From assembly GCF_005166025.1 (NCBI RefSeq), contig NZ_CP028923.1, forward strand, positions 3,784,001 to 3,848,000: a stretch of DNA of 64,000 nt. Direction: 5' to 3'. The translations under genes and the position numbers were made by a program. Shown here one piece after another: positions 8,464 to 17,551 of this stretch. How positions within the stretch are numbered: the first letter of the stretch is position 1; the number at the start of each line of letters is the position of its first letter. This DNA comes from Mangrovivirga cuniculi (lineage in GTDB: Bacteria > Bacteroidota > Bacteroidia > Cytophagales > Cyclobacteriaceae). The notes under the pieces were generated by a model. The model worked only from the letters and a program-made list of their open reading frames with translations, did no database searches and was not told the origin of the DNA.

Positions 8464-9144
8464 ATGTTAGGTACCAGGACATTCATTCGCAACGTTATTT
8501 CTACATTTTGGGGAGCATGGCAGTTTGTTGGCCCGCTGATCTGCAGCTCTACCTTGCTTGGCTACCTTGTTGTCAATAATGTCACCTCAGTTCCTGCAGG
8601 TTTATTGGAAACTACCATCTATTTTTTTATTGCTGCTATTGTTATGGGGCTTGCTCTTCTCCCAACAACACTTACTGCCGCTATTTGGGGATTTTACCTT
8701 CCCTGGCATACTTTCCCTTTTCTTATCGCGGCCTACATGCTGGGAGCTTTAATAGGATATTTAATTTCACTTAATATTGAAGACCGATGGCTATATACCA
8801 TTATTAATAAAAACTCAAAAAGAAGAAGAGTCTTTGAAACCCTAAGAAGAAAAAGCCTGAAAACTGTCATTGCTGTCAGGCTGTCCCCGGTTTTACCTTT
8901 TGCCGTGATGAATCTATTAATGGCTGCTTCGGCAGTGCATATTAAGCGTTTCATGTATGGCAGCCTGATCGGAATGTTGCCTCGAACTGTTTTAGCTTTT
9001 CTTACCGGAGCATCAGCCTCCTCGATCTATTCTATAATAGAATCAAAAAAACCGCTGCCTGTGGAGACAGCGGTATGGATTACTTTATTTTTTATATCTA
9101 CAATTTGGATCGGATTAATGATCCGCAAAGCAATCAAAAATTAA
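8464..9144 (+). CDS. TVP38/TMEM64 (VTT-domain) membrane protein
   Basis: Integral membrane protein of 226 residues with the VTT/SNARE-associated fold shared by TVP38, TMEM64 and DedA. Hydrophobic helices occur near residues 15-35, 48-70, 78-100, 160-185 and 200-220. The segments LLPTTLTAAIWGFYLP and VRLSPVLPFAVMNLLMAA (the re-entrant G/P-rich loops, with R-x-x-P-x-x-P) are typical. Family members are implicated in lipid scrambling or membrane homeostasis; the role here is unknown. Its stop codon overlaps the stop of the convergent MscS gene by four bases. Confidence 0.85.
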   Translation: MLGTRTFIRNVISTFWGAWQFVGPLICSSTLLGYLVVNNVTSVPAGLLETTIYFFIAAIVMGLALLPTTLTAAIWGFYLPWHTFPFLIAAYMLGALIGYLISLNIEDRWLYTIINKNSKRRRVFETLRRKSLKTVIAVRLSPVLPFAVMNLLMAASAVHIKRFMYGSLIGMLPRTVLAFLTGASASSIYSIIESKKPLPVETAVWITLFFISTIWIGLMIRKAIKN

Positions 9145-10781
9145 TTTAATCCTTTCTTAGAGTAAAAAGCAGCAAGTTTTTCCTTTAACTGCTCAGGAGT
9201 TTCTGTGTATTCCGGAGTAAGACTTTCTTTTTCCGGAAAAGTTTCCATATGAAGAGTCTGAGTAGGAAATGCAAACCTCACTCCTAATTCTTCTGATAGT
9301 TCGATTATCCGGATCATCAGTTCATGACGGGCTTTTAACTCCCCACCCCAATCCGGTACTCTGAAAAACACATAATACATAATTTCAAGAGCTGAGCCTC
9401 CAAATTCATTCAGATAAATGTGATAATTATCTTTTCTGGTATCAGGATGATCTGTAGTTAATTTTCTTAATCCATCGACAAAAGCTTCGATCACATCCGG
9501 TGGAGTATCGTAAGTAATGGCAAGTTTGGTGTAAAACCTTCTGTATACCCTAAGTCCATGATTATCGACAGTCATATCAGCCAGCTTACCATTAGGTACT
9601 GAGGTAACTGAGTTTCTGAAGGTCCTGATTCGCGTCGATCTGAACCCCACTTCCTCTATGGTTCCATCAATATCACTTCCCGCGGTGATCCAGTCTCCAA
9701 TCTGAAAAGGCCGGTCAAGAAAGATCATAATACTACCAAAGAAGTTTTTGAGCGTATCCTGTGCTGCCAAAGCAAATGCCAGACCACCGATAGACAATCC
9801 GGTCAGTATTGGTATAACATTGATCTCAAGACTACTTAAGATGAAAATTACCCCGATCAATACTACAAAAATCTTTAAAGTTTTACTGACCAGTGGTACT
9901 AATTGATCATCTAAAGTTGACTGGGTTTTTTCTGCCATTCGATGCATGTAAAGACCAAGTACGTCCACCAACCTGTAAACTATAATAGTAGCAAAAAATG
10001 GCACTAAAGCTTTCAGGATCAAGATTGTATAATGAGCAAAATCGATTGGCAACTGGAGTACCCTAACAAACACGCTCATTAGAAAGACTACGAGAAACCA
10101 TGCAGCAGGGCTTGCAATTGGTTTTACAAATCCTTTGGCTATATCTTTATAACCCGCTTTTAATAATGTGGCTGTAATTACCTTTCTTAATAAAAAGGTA
10201 AACAAATTATGAATAATGACTGCAGCCAAAATGAGAATAGCCAGCCCAATAATTTGCCATAAATACAATCCGAGATATTTCTTATTGCTTGTTTTAGGAA
10301 GAATATTTAGTAATTGTGCAGTCCCAAACGGATAAGTATCCCGATGTAATTCATTGACAATGTCAGCGGTATTTTCCGAATAATACCATTTCTCTCCCAC
10401 CTTAGCCAGTTTGATTCTGGGCAGGGAATTTGTCAGCTTATATAAATTTTGATTATTGGCTGCAGAATCCGCATAGTCAGGGTTATTAGGAATCGCCTCC
10501 AAATCAATTATTATACCTTCTCCATCCAACACCTGTTTAAGCTTGATAGCCAAATCTGCTCTTTCTTCTTTCGAGTGATTGTCAGGATTAAAAACCGCTG
10601 CCGCAACCTTTGGATAGTACGATTCGGGTTGAAGGTTTTTTAAATGAGTTTTAACTGTATTCTGAGGTGTAGACAGATTCAGAAACTTATCGTCTTTTTC
10701 ATCTTCCTGGGCGGAGATCATATTAGTCCCCAGAAACAATAACAGGATGATTACAAATTGGTATTGTATTGAAATTTTCAT
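9141..10781 (-). CDS. MscS-family mechanosensitive channel
   Basis: A 546-residue channel that opens on membrane tension to release solutes. A signal peptide (residues 1-24) is followed by a ~150-residue periplasmic region, then membrane helices from about residue 175 to 340. The pore helix and beta domain are clear: GLAFALAAQDTLKNFFGS, then DRPFQIGDWI and TVEEVGFRSTRIRTF-type sequence and VPNGKL. The C-terminal alpha/beta domain ends with a ~60-residue tail. It is longer than E. coli MscS (286) because of the periplasmic domain, as in the MscM/YbdG-type variants. Transcribed alone; its start faces the 366-base AT-rich region upstream of amt. Confidence 0.9.
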   Translation of the reverse strand: MKISIQYQFVIILLLFLGTNMISAQEDEKDDKFLNLSTPQNTVKTHLKNLQPESYYPKVAAAVFNPDNHSKEERADLAIKLKQVLDGEGIIIDLEAIPNNPDYADSAANNQNLYKLTNSLPRIKLAKVGEKWYYSENTADIVNELHRDTYPFGTAQLLNILPKTSNKKYLGLYLWQIIGLAILILAAVIIHNLFTFLLRKVITATLLKAGYKDIAKGFVKPIASPAAWFLVVFLMSVFVRVLQLPIDFAHYTILILKALVPFFATIIVYRLVDVLGLYMHRMAEKTQSTLDDQLVPLVSKTLKIFVVLIGVIFILSSLEINVIPILTGLSIGGLAFALAAQDTLKNFFGSIMIFLDRPFQIGDWITAGSDIDGTIEEVGFRSTRIRTFRNSVTSVPNGKLADMTVDNHGLRVYRRFYTKLAITYDTPPDVIEAFVDGLRKLTTDHPDTRKDNYHIYLNEFGGSALEIMYYVFFRVPDWGGELKARHELMIRIIELSEELGVRFAFPTQTLHMETFPEKESLTPEYTETPEQLKEKLAAFYSKKGLN

Positions 10782-11147
10782 GCTTATGAATTTTCAACAA
10801 AATAAACACCCTTTATTCTATTATTCAACTAACTGAACTTTATTGATAATATTTAAATAATAGAGAGATCTGATATGTTTTTAACAATAAAACCAACAAA
10901 CCTTGTTAAATTTACTAATACAACATAGCCTTTATTAAAAAACATCCACTCACAACCTTATTTTCAACAAAACCACTACAACTCTTTCAAAAATACCCCT
11001 CAACAATTACAAATTTCATTAAAAATTATAATTCAAGATTATTTAACACCCTGTAAATTCTTTTTAAACAAAATTTATATAAAATTAGGGTAATTATTAA
11101 ACCTAAAACTTAAACCTATACATTTTTTTACTGAATTATAAGTTCAT
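10782..11147 (+). other. Gene-free amt upstream region with a G-free tract
   Basis: A 366-base AT-rich gap between divergent mscS and amt. From 10929 to 11036 the plus strand contains no G at all (108 bases), and only one G occurs from 10906 to 11036, while C remains common. Such C-containing, G-poor and unstructured RNA resembles Rho-loading (rut) sequence. Near the amt start, TAGGGTAATTATTAAACCTA (11085-11104 area) is a weak imperfect palindrome. No ORF or confident promoter box was found. Confidence 0.5.
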
Positions 11148-12494
11148 ATGCTAACCGAAATTATTCATGAATTATTAATCAGTACAGGAAACGAACTTTC
11201 AGTACTGGCAGATGTTGAACCAGGTTCATCGACCGCTTCATCTTTAGCGATGGCGGAAATTGAATCATTAAAAGAACAACAAGAATTAAATATATTAACT
11301 ACTAATAATACCTGGATGATGCTGTGTACAGCCCTGGTGTTTATTATGCACCTCGGATTCGCAGCTGTAGAAGCAGGATTTACACAAGCTAAAAATACCG
11401 TTAATATCCTTTTCAAGAACACATTAACCCCCGCGATCGGCTTGTTAACTTTTGCTTTCTTCGGATTCAATCTTATGTATCCTGCATTTGCAGACGGACC
11501 GGGATGGTTTGACTTTTCAGGCTTCCTGTTAAGTGATTCTTCTGGCCTGAGTTATAATTCAGGATACACATATTGGACCGACTTTCTGTTTCAGGGAATG
11601 TTTGCCGCTACTGCTGCCACTATAGTTTCAGGTGCTGTGGCTGAACGAATTAAAATTAACGCCTATTTTATCTTTACCGTGATCTTTGTTGGGTTGATCT
11701 ACCCTGTCATTGGTAGCTGGAAATGGGGTGGCGGAGCATTAGATGCGATGGGTTTTTATGATTTTGCCGGCTCAACACTTGTACATTCAGTGGGTGGCTG
11801 GGGAGCGCTTGCCGGAGTTATCATAATTGGCCCTCGTATCGGCAAATATGTTGATGGAAAAGTAGTCGATAAAGAAGGAAGTAGCGTGCCTCTTGCTACA
11901 ATAGGAGTATTCTTATTATGGCTGGGTTGGTTTGGTTTTAATGGAGGATCGGTACTTTCTGCAGATCCGATGGCTACTTCAGTGGTATTAGTTAATACTA
12001 GTCTGGCAGCGTGTGCCGGAGCACTGGGTGGTTGCTTCACAGGCTATTTCATGTTTAATCGTCTTGATTTCGGAATGGTCCTTAATGGCGTTCTTGCAGG
12101 CCTGGTTGGCATTACAGCGGGAGCTGATGTAATGAATATAACTGATTCGCTTATTATTGGACTGATCAGTGGAACTCTCGTAGTTTTCTCTGCTGTGTTT
12201 TTAGATAAATTAAAACTTGACGATTGTGTCGGAGCTATTTCTGTACACCTCACCTGTGGTGTTTTTGGAACTTTGGCCGTTGGCATATTCGGCTCTATGG
12301 CTGGCTGGAGCCAGTTTTTAACACAATTAAAAGGTGTTGCAATATGTGGTGGTGCTGCCTTTACCTCAGCATTTATCATATTCTTTATAATGAAAAAGAC
12401 ATTTGGAATCCGTGTGTCAGCTAAACACGAAGTTGAAGGCCTGGACAGCCATGAACACGGAATCAGAGGATATACAATCGTTTACAACGACTAA
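11148..12494 (+). CDS. amt: Ammonium transporter (Amt family)
   Basis: Channel-type transporter that moves ammonium across the inner membrane. The twin pore histidines are present, H213 (STLVHSVGGWGA) and H367 (AISVHLTCGVFG), with D205 of the ammonium-recruitment region just before the first. About eleven membrane helices follow an unusual ~50-residue hydrophilic N-terminal segment; a start at M35 would shorten this. The sequence ends shortly after the last helix with SAKHEVEGLDSHEHG, as is usual. No GlnK/PII gene is adjacent, unlike the common glnK-amtB pair. A strong terminator follows. Confidence 0.95.
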   Translation: MLTEIIHELLISTGNELSVLADVEPGSSTASSLAMAEIESLKEQQELNILTTNNTWMMLCTALVFIMHLGFAAVEAGFTQAKNTVNILFKNTLTPAIGLLTFAFFGFNLMYPAFADGPGWFDFSGFLLSDSSGLSYNSGYTYWTDFLFQGMFAATAATIVSGAVAERIKINAYFIFTVIFVGLIYPVIGSWKWGGGALDAMGFYDFAGSTLVHSVGGWGALAGVIIIGPRIGKYVDGKVVDKEGSSVPLATIGVFLLWLGWFGFNGGSVLSADPMATSVVLVNTSLAACAGALGGCFTGYFMFNRLDFGMVLNGVLAGLVGITAGADVMNITDSLIIGLISGTLVVFSAVFLDKLKLDDCVGAISVHLTCGVFGTLAVGIFGSMAGWSQFLTQLKGVAICGGAAFTSAFIIFFIMKKTFGIRVSAKHEVEGLDSHEHGIRGYTIVYND

Positions 12495-12534
12495 GTAAGG
12501 TCTTCCTTAATTCTTCACCTGTTATGAGCAATCT

Positions 12535-12574
12535 GACCCCTGAACTGCGCCTGCAGCTAAGGGGTCTTTTTTTT
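12535..12574 (+). terminator. Strong intrinsic terminator after amt
   Basis: GACCCCT (12535-12541) pairs with AGGGGTC (12560-12566), with a second inner stem CTGC/GCAG, followed by eight T. A textbook rho-independent terminator. Confidence 0.9.
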
Positions 12575-12618
12575 ATGAAGGTTTTTGTCTAAACTGCATA
12601 ATAATAGTTTGTAATAGT

Positions 12619-15600
12619 ATGCCCGAAGGAAAAACAAGACATAAAAAACCATTTTATCGTCGCCACGGTGTGATCATCGGTTTTTTCTTATTGGTATTAT
12701 TAATCCCTTTCTTTTTTATCACAAAAAATCTTACAAAAACTTACCTGTATAACTTCCTTGAAGAAAAAATAGAAGAAAAGACTGAAGGTAAGTATCAGTT
12801 TAGTTATTCAGACCTGTCCGTTTCATTTTTAGCAAGCAAAGCTGAGTTTAAGGATATTCATCTAATACCTAAAGATTCTTCTGATTTTTACAATCATCAG
12901 GACACTACTAACATGGTGAAGATTGCAATTCCTGATCTCACACTTGATGTCAAACAACTCATTTTAGTTTATTGGACCAAAAAACTGGAAGTTCAAAGTA
13001 TAAGACTTGATTCACCGGTAATAACTATAAAAAACTCTGGCAGGCAAAGCGGTACTTCCCTGAGCGGTGAAGTAGGTAAAATATATAATCAGATTTCAGA
13101 ATACCTCGAAGAATTTAAAATTAATAACCTCAACATTAATAATGCCGATGTAGAATACCTCCTTTTAAAAGAAAAGCAATTATGGCCGGTCGTACTTGAG
13201 AATCTGAACCTGAATATTGATGATTTCTTATTAAACAGATCATCAGTTGAAAACAAATCAAAATTTTTAAGTGCTGATAACGTCACCTTTCAGTCCGGGC
13301 CTCAGAAGATCTTTCTGAAAGACTCTGTTCATTTTGTCAGTTTTGACAGTTTAAAAATAAACACGCTAAACTCAGCCATCCGCATCATTGACTTTACTAT
13401 TCAGCCATCTGAAAATATTTCTCATGATGAAGTTCAAAATTTATTCTACTACAACACTCCGGGGCTGGAGATCAGAAATATTGATTTTAACAGGTCTTAT
13501 CAAAAAAACATATTAGATGTAGGGTCAATAACACTTACTGAGACCACATTTAACACCAAGAACCATTGGGTTAAGAAAATGATCAGTGGAGAAAACACTG
13601 AAAAACAAGACAATAACTTTTCTGCGTTCTTATCATCTGTTTTTAAAACCATCGAAGTCGACACTTTTACAATGGCTCATGGAAAAATGATCTTTGAACA
13701 GGAAAACGGAGGCGTGCTACATTTACCTCAGATGGAGATTAGCGTCTATGATTACATATTAGATAGCACCATGATCTCCACAGGAAATTACTTCCCATCA
13801 TATACCGACCTGGGGGTTAGATTCTTTAGCCCAAATTATCGTTCAGGAAATCGCGAATTAAACTTTAATGCTTCAAGTATCGAATTTTCATCGAAGTCGG
13901 AAGTACTAAAGGTCAATAAATTAAAGATCAATAAGCAGAAGAGCGGTGTTAACACACCGGATTTTGAAGCTTACTTACCGGAAATCATTCTCGCAGGGTT
14001 AGATAAAACCATGCTTAATAAAGACAGTATGGTTTCTTTAAAAGAAGTTTATCTCAATAGCCCGGATTTCTACATTAAGTCATCCAATGTAAACAGGAAC
14101 CAAAACAAAGACAACATCCTTAAAGATCTACCGAAAGCCTGGTTAAATGCTAAAATTGAAAACCTTGTTATTGATAATGCAAGGCTTGAAATTAGTCGAT
14201 ATCGAGGTTATAGCGCACCACAAGTTTTAACTACAGGTATGAAGATCGATATCGACAATATGCTTTGGTATGAAAACATGGGTCTTGACGAAAGTTTAAA
14301 CCAGGCCACAATAAACACAGCCTCAACAGAATATATAACCCTCACCTTAAATAATGGTGGAATTATTAAATCCAGATTTCCGGTTGTAAGAAATGATTTT
14401 AACAGAATTTTCATCCAGGACCTTGAATTTGAAAAAGCCCCACAGGATAGTTTATCTTCAGATGTAAAATATACAGGCGAAGGAATCAGGCTTTACAGGT
14501 TGTCTAAAAACCAATTAATTAAAGACCTGGTAATCTCTGCAGATAGTGCTTCCATTGAAAAAGGTAATTTAGAATATCTAATCCGAAAAAAAACCCGAAA
14601 AGATTCAGTTAGTTCTCTTTCAAGAAAAAAAACCATTAAAGGAATTAACTTGAAAGCAGTAAATCTCAAAGAAACAGAATTTAACATAAAACGTGATTCA
14701 ACCTGGCACCTGACCACTCAGAATGCTGCTTTCTATACTACTGATCTCAAATGGAATAACACAACAGACAGTATCGAATTTGGTTTCAATAAATATAAGA
14801 TTGATTTTAAAGAATTACTCCTAAAGCACCTGGGGATGGGGCATGAATTAAGTGCTGACAGAGTATATTCAAGCTCTAGTTCCGATAAAGTTATTTTTGA
14901 TAGTCTTTTGATTAAATCAGATGATACAAAGCTAAAACGAGGAATAACAATTAATGCAGACATCCCATTATTAACTGCAAATGCTTATGATCTTTCTAAA
15001 GGTATCAACAATAGTGAATTGAGTTTTCGTTCAATTGAACTGGAAGAACCACAGATAAGAATAGATATCAACAAAAGAAATATAACAAAAAAGGAAGCAG
15101 GTAAATTTTCATTTTTATCTGAAAACACCTCGATCAATAACGGAAGCCTTTCTGTTAGCCTTACAGATTCTATCGGAAACATTACCAAAATAAGTACTGA
15201 CCTGATCAATGGTTCTATAAGCGGACTTGAAACATTAACAGATTCCACCGGCATTCACTGGCCTGATGGTGGAATGTTTACTTTTTCAGAAGTGGATTTC
15301 GAAAATAAGGACGTCATTATTAAAGCAGATAGCATTACAACAGGTATGGATCCTGGATCACTGGTTATTACCAATGCAGAAGGAACTCCAAAGGACAGCA
15401 CAAAAAACTGGCAGGCCAATACTGAGAGAATATCAATCAATAACTGGGACATTCCTGCCTTGTTCACTCAAAAAGAATTTCTAGCCGGATCTTTAATCAT
15501 TGACGGAGTTACTTACACCAAACTACTTACAGGAGATAATATTCGGGGTTCAGATAATTCTGATGTTTTTAATCTAAAAGAAGAAGCGAATGACTTTATT

Positions 15601-16851
15601 ATCAAAAAGTTTAATGCTCTTTCAAAAATAGACGTTAATAATTTCGCTGTAAATCAGGTTAACTTTTCAATTGCCGATCCATACCAGGAACGACTTGCTG
15701 TCCAGGGTTTTCGTCTTGGCTGTAAAGAGCTTACAGCAGATTTCACCAAAAATAAAGACACCTGGAGCTACCGTGCACTTGAAACCGGTTTTGACTATTT
15801 TTTCTACCCACTGGCATCATACAACATACAAAGTGGATATACCATCTGGAACGATGTTTCTCAAACATTAACAGTCAGAGACTTCCGAATAGTACCTACT
15901 CTGCCACCGGAGATCCTGGCTGAGTCTCAAAATTATGAAGAAGATATCGTTACTCTTAGACTTGGTGAAACGGTCATTAAGAACTTTAATACCCTTGAAT
16001 TACTCAATGATTCGACTTTTGTAGCTAAAGAAATAATTATTAAAAACCCCGAATTAAATATTTACAGGGATAAGAATAAACCTGTTGATAAAAGTAACAA
16101 AAAGCCTTTTCCCAACGAATTTGTTCGCAATAGTCCGCTGGGTTTTAACATTGACAAAATCACTACTTTTGGAGGATTCCTTAGATACAGGGAGGTTCCC
16201 GAAAATGGCCTGCGTCCCGGAGATGTAATTCTGACCGATGTTTCGGGTGACCTGACTAATATATTCAGCAATCCACCAGACAGTTCTCATATGCTGATCA
16301 GTATGAAGGGTGACCTGATGGGCACGAGTAAACTTACACTGGACCTTGACTTCAATATGAATAGTGAAGATGGGGCGTTTAAGACAACCATCGGCCTGGC
16401 GCCTATGCCGTTACCGGAAATGAATGCTTTCCTAGAACCGTCTGCTATGATCAGGTTCAATTCAGGACAATTAGACACAGCCATGGTCTTTGCACAGGGA
16501 TATAAAGACAATATTTATGGTAACATGGGTTTCTATTACCAGGATATGTCAATGACTCTGTTAAAAGTAAATACAGATAAAGAAGGGGGCGTTCAGGGCA
16601 CCCTGGGTGGATTTTTCGCCAATATGATCCTTAAGAAAAATAATACCGAAGAGTGGTACAAGAAGCCTCGCTATTTATTTTACGAGCGATTAGATCATCG
16701 ATCATTTATTAATTTCCTGGTAAAAGCCAGTTTAACAGGAATAAAGAGTAATATGGGAGCTGGAAGAAACCTTAAATTCATCAGAAGATTTTATCAGGAT
16801 GAATTCAAACCGGAGATTGAGGAACTGAAAGAATCCAGACTTAAAAATTAA
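12619..16851 (+). CDS. Very large AsmA-like membrane-anchored protein
   Basis: A 1410-residue protein with a short basic cytoplasmic start, a single membrane helix (residues 17-35) and a very long periplasmic part. The segment after the helix, with FSYSDLSVSFLASKAEFKDIHL, and repeated 'LxSxxIxxxNLxIxxAxxEL' patterns fit the AsmA/DUF748/TamB-like group of repeating beta-groove proteins, some of which are thought to carry lipids between membranes. The C-terminal ~200 residues (LDLDFNMNSEDGAFKTTIGLAPM and after) resemble the conserved end of DUF748-type proteins. Identification rests on pattern, not on a single motif. It is followed after 55 bases by the TetR-like gene. A role in envelope lipid transport is an inference. 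Confidence 0.6.
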   Translation: MPEGKTRHKKPFYRRHGVIIGFFLLVLLIPFFFITKNLTKTYLYNFLEEKIEEKTEGKYQFSYSDLSVSFLASKAEFKDIHLIPKDSSDFYNHQDTTNMVKIAIPDLTLDVKQLILVYWTKKLEVQSIRLDSPVITIKNSGRQSGTSLSGEVGKIYNQISEYLEEFKINNLNINNADVEYLLLKEKQLWPVVLENLNLNIDDFLLNRSSVENKSKFLSADNVTFQSGPQKIFLKDSVHFVSFDSLKINTLNSAIRIIDFTIQPSENISHDEVQNLFYYNTPGLEIRNIDFNRSYQKNILDVGSITLTETTFNTKNHWVKKMISGENTEKQDNNFSAFLSSVFKTIEVDTFTMAHGKMIFEQENGGVLHLPQMEISVYDYILDSTMISTGNYFPSYTDLGVRFFSPNYRSGNRELNFNASSIEFSSKSEVLKVNKLKINKQKSGVNTPDFEAYLPEIILAGLDKTMLNKDSMVSLKEVYLNSPDFYIKSSNVNRNQNKDNILKDLPKAWLNAKIENLVIDNARLEISRYRGYSAPQVLTTGMKIDIDNMLWYENMGLDESLNQATINTASTEYITLTLNNGGIIKSRFPVVRNDFNRIFIQDLEFEKAPQDSLSSDVKYTGEGIRLYRLSKNQLIKDLVISADSASIEKGNLEYLIRKKTRKDSVSSLSRKKTIKGINLKAVNLKETEFNIKRDSTWHLTTQNAAFYTTDLKWNNTTDSIEFGFNKYKIDFKELLLKHLGMGHELSADRVYSSSSSDKVIFDSLLIKSDDTKLKRGITINADIPLLTANAYDLSKGINNSELSFRSIELEEPQIRIDINKRNITKKEAGKFSFLSENTSINNGSLSVSLTDSIGNITKISTDLINGSISGLETLTDSTGIHWPDGGMFTFSEVDFENKDVIIKADSITTGMDPGSLVITNAEGTPKDSTKNWQANTERISINNWDIPALFTQKEFLAGSLIIDGVTYTKLLTGDNIRGSDNSDVFNLKEEANDFIIKKFNALSKIDVNNFAVNQVNFSIADPYQERLAVQGFRLGCKELTADFTKNKDTWSYRALETGFDYFFYPLASYNIQSGYTIWNDVSQTLTVRDFRIVPTLPPEILAESQNYEEDIVTLRLGETVIKNFNTLELLNDSTFVAKEIIIKNPELNIYRDKNKPVDKSNKKPFPNEFVRNSPLGFNIDKITTFGGFLRYREVPENGLRPGDVILTDVSGDLTNIFSNPPDSSHMLISMKGDLMGTSKLTLDLDFNMNSEDGAFKTTIGLAPMPLPEMNAFLEPSAMIRFNSGQLDTAMVFAQGYKDNIYGNMGFYYQDMSMTLLKVNTDKEGGVQGTLGGFFANMILKKNNTEEWYKKPRYLFYERLDHRSFINFLVKASLTGIKSNMGAGRNLKFIRRFYQDEFKPEIEELKESRLKN

Positions 16852-16881
16852 TCAAATAATTTATTAAAATCCTCCAACAAT

Positions 16882-16916
16882 ATGTTACCTCATTTGTTTA
16901 AAATACATGGTAACAT
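16882..16916. promoter_or_regulatory. Candidate autoregulatory operator of the TetR-like gene
   Basis: A perfect 8-bp inverted repeat, ATGTTACC (16882-16889) and GGTAACAT (16909-16916), separated by 19 bases. It spans the start codon (16907) of the TetR-like gene, a place where TetR-family proteins often bind to repress themselves and, here, the ABC1 kinase gene behind it. The spacing is wider than in a compact TetR operator. Confidence 0.45.
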
Positions 16917-17536
16917 CACAAAGATTAAAAAACAATTACATAAATCATCTATTAGTTGATCCGGAACCATTGCGTTCGGTACTGGCATTCTGCAAGAAAC
17001 TAAAGATCAAAGAAGAGGAGTTCTATTCCCATTATAGTTCTTTTGAATCATTGGAAGCTGACATTTGGCAGGGATTTTTTGATGATACAATTAAATCATT
17101 GGGAAAAGAGGAAGAGTACGAAATGTATCCGGTAAGGGAAAAAATGCTGTTCTTTTACTACACCTTCTTTGAGATCCTTAAAAATAACAGAAGCTATGTA
17201 CTGTATCGACAGGATGCTTTCTCAAAGGCACAGAAAACTCCGGGATACCTGAAACCTTTCTACAAATCATTTAAAAATTATGTAAATGAACTGGTCGATG
17301 AAGGTGTTGAAGGTGGAGAAATCATCAAACTTCCGATTCAGAGTCAACTAAAGAATCCATTTTTAGCTCAGTTGGTCTTTTTAATGAACTTCTGGTGCAA
17401 TGACACTAGTAAAAACTTCGAGAAAACTGATGAGGCAATAGAAAAAAGTGTAAGGCTTGGTTTTGAACTAATTAGTGGTGGAGTTTTTGATGCAGCAGTG
17501 GATTTTGGAAAGTTCATGTTCAGACAATTTCGATAA
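16907..17536 (+). CDS. TetR-like regulator paired with ABC1 kinase
   Basis: A 209-residue, mostly helical protein. Residues ~25-60 contain a shortened TetR-type helix-turn-helix: FCKKLKIKEEEFYSHYSSFESLEADIW matches the turn and 'YxHFxxKexL' recognition region, but the helices before it are shorter than usual. The rest looks like a TetR ligand/dimerisation domain. It sits 9-15 bases before the ABC1 kinase gene, so both form one transcription unit and probably act together. An inverted repeat spans its start codon. The ligand and other targets are unknown; a role as a non-DNA-binding partner cannot be excluded. Confidence 0.7.
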   Translation: MVTSQRLKNNYINHLLVDPEPLRSVLAFCKKLKIKEEEFYSHYSSFESLEADIWQGFFDDTIKSLGKEEEYEMYPVREKMLFFYYTFFEILKNNRSYVLYRQDAFSKAQKTPGYLKPFYKSFKNYVNELVDEGVEGGEIIKLPIQSQLKNPFLAQLVFLMNFWCNDTSKNFEKTDEAIEKSVRLGFELISGGVFDAAVDFGKFMFRQFR

Positions 17537-17551
17537 AAACTAAATGTGCAG

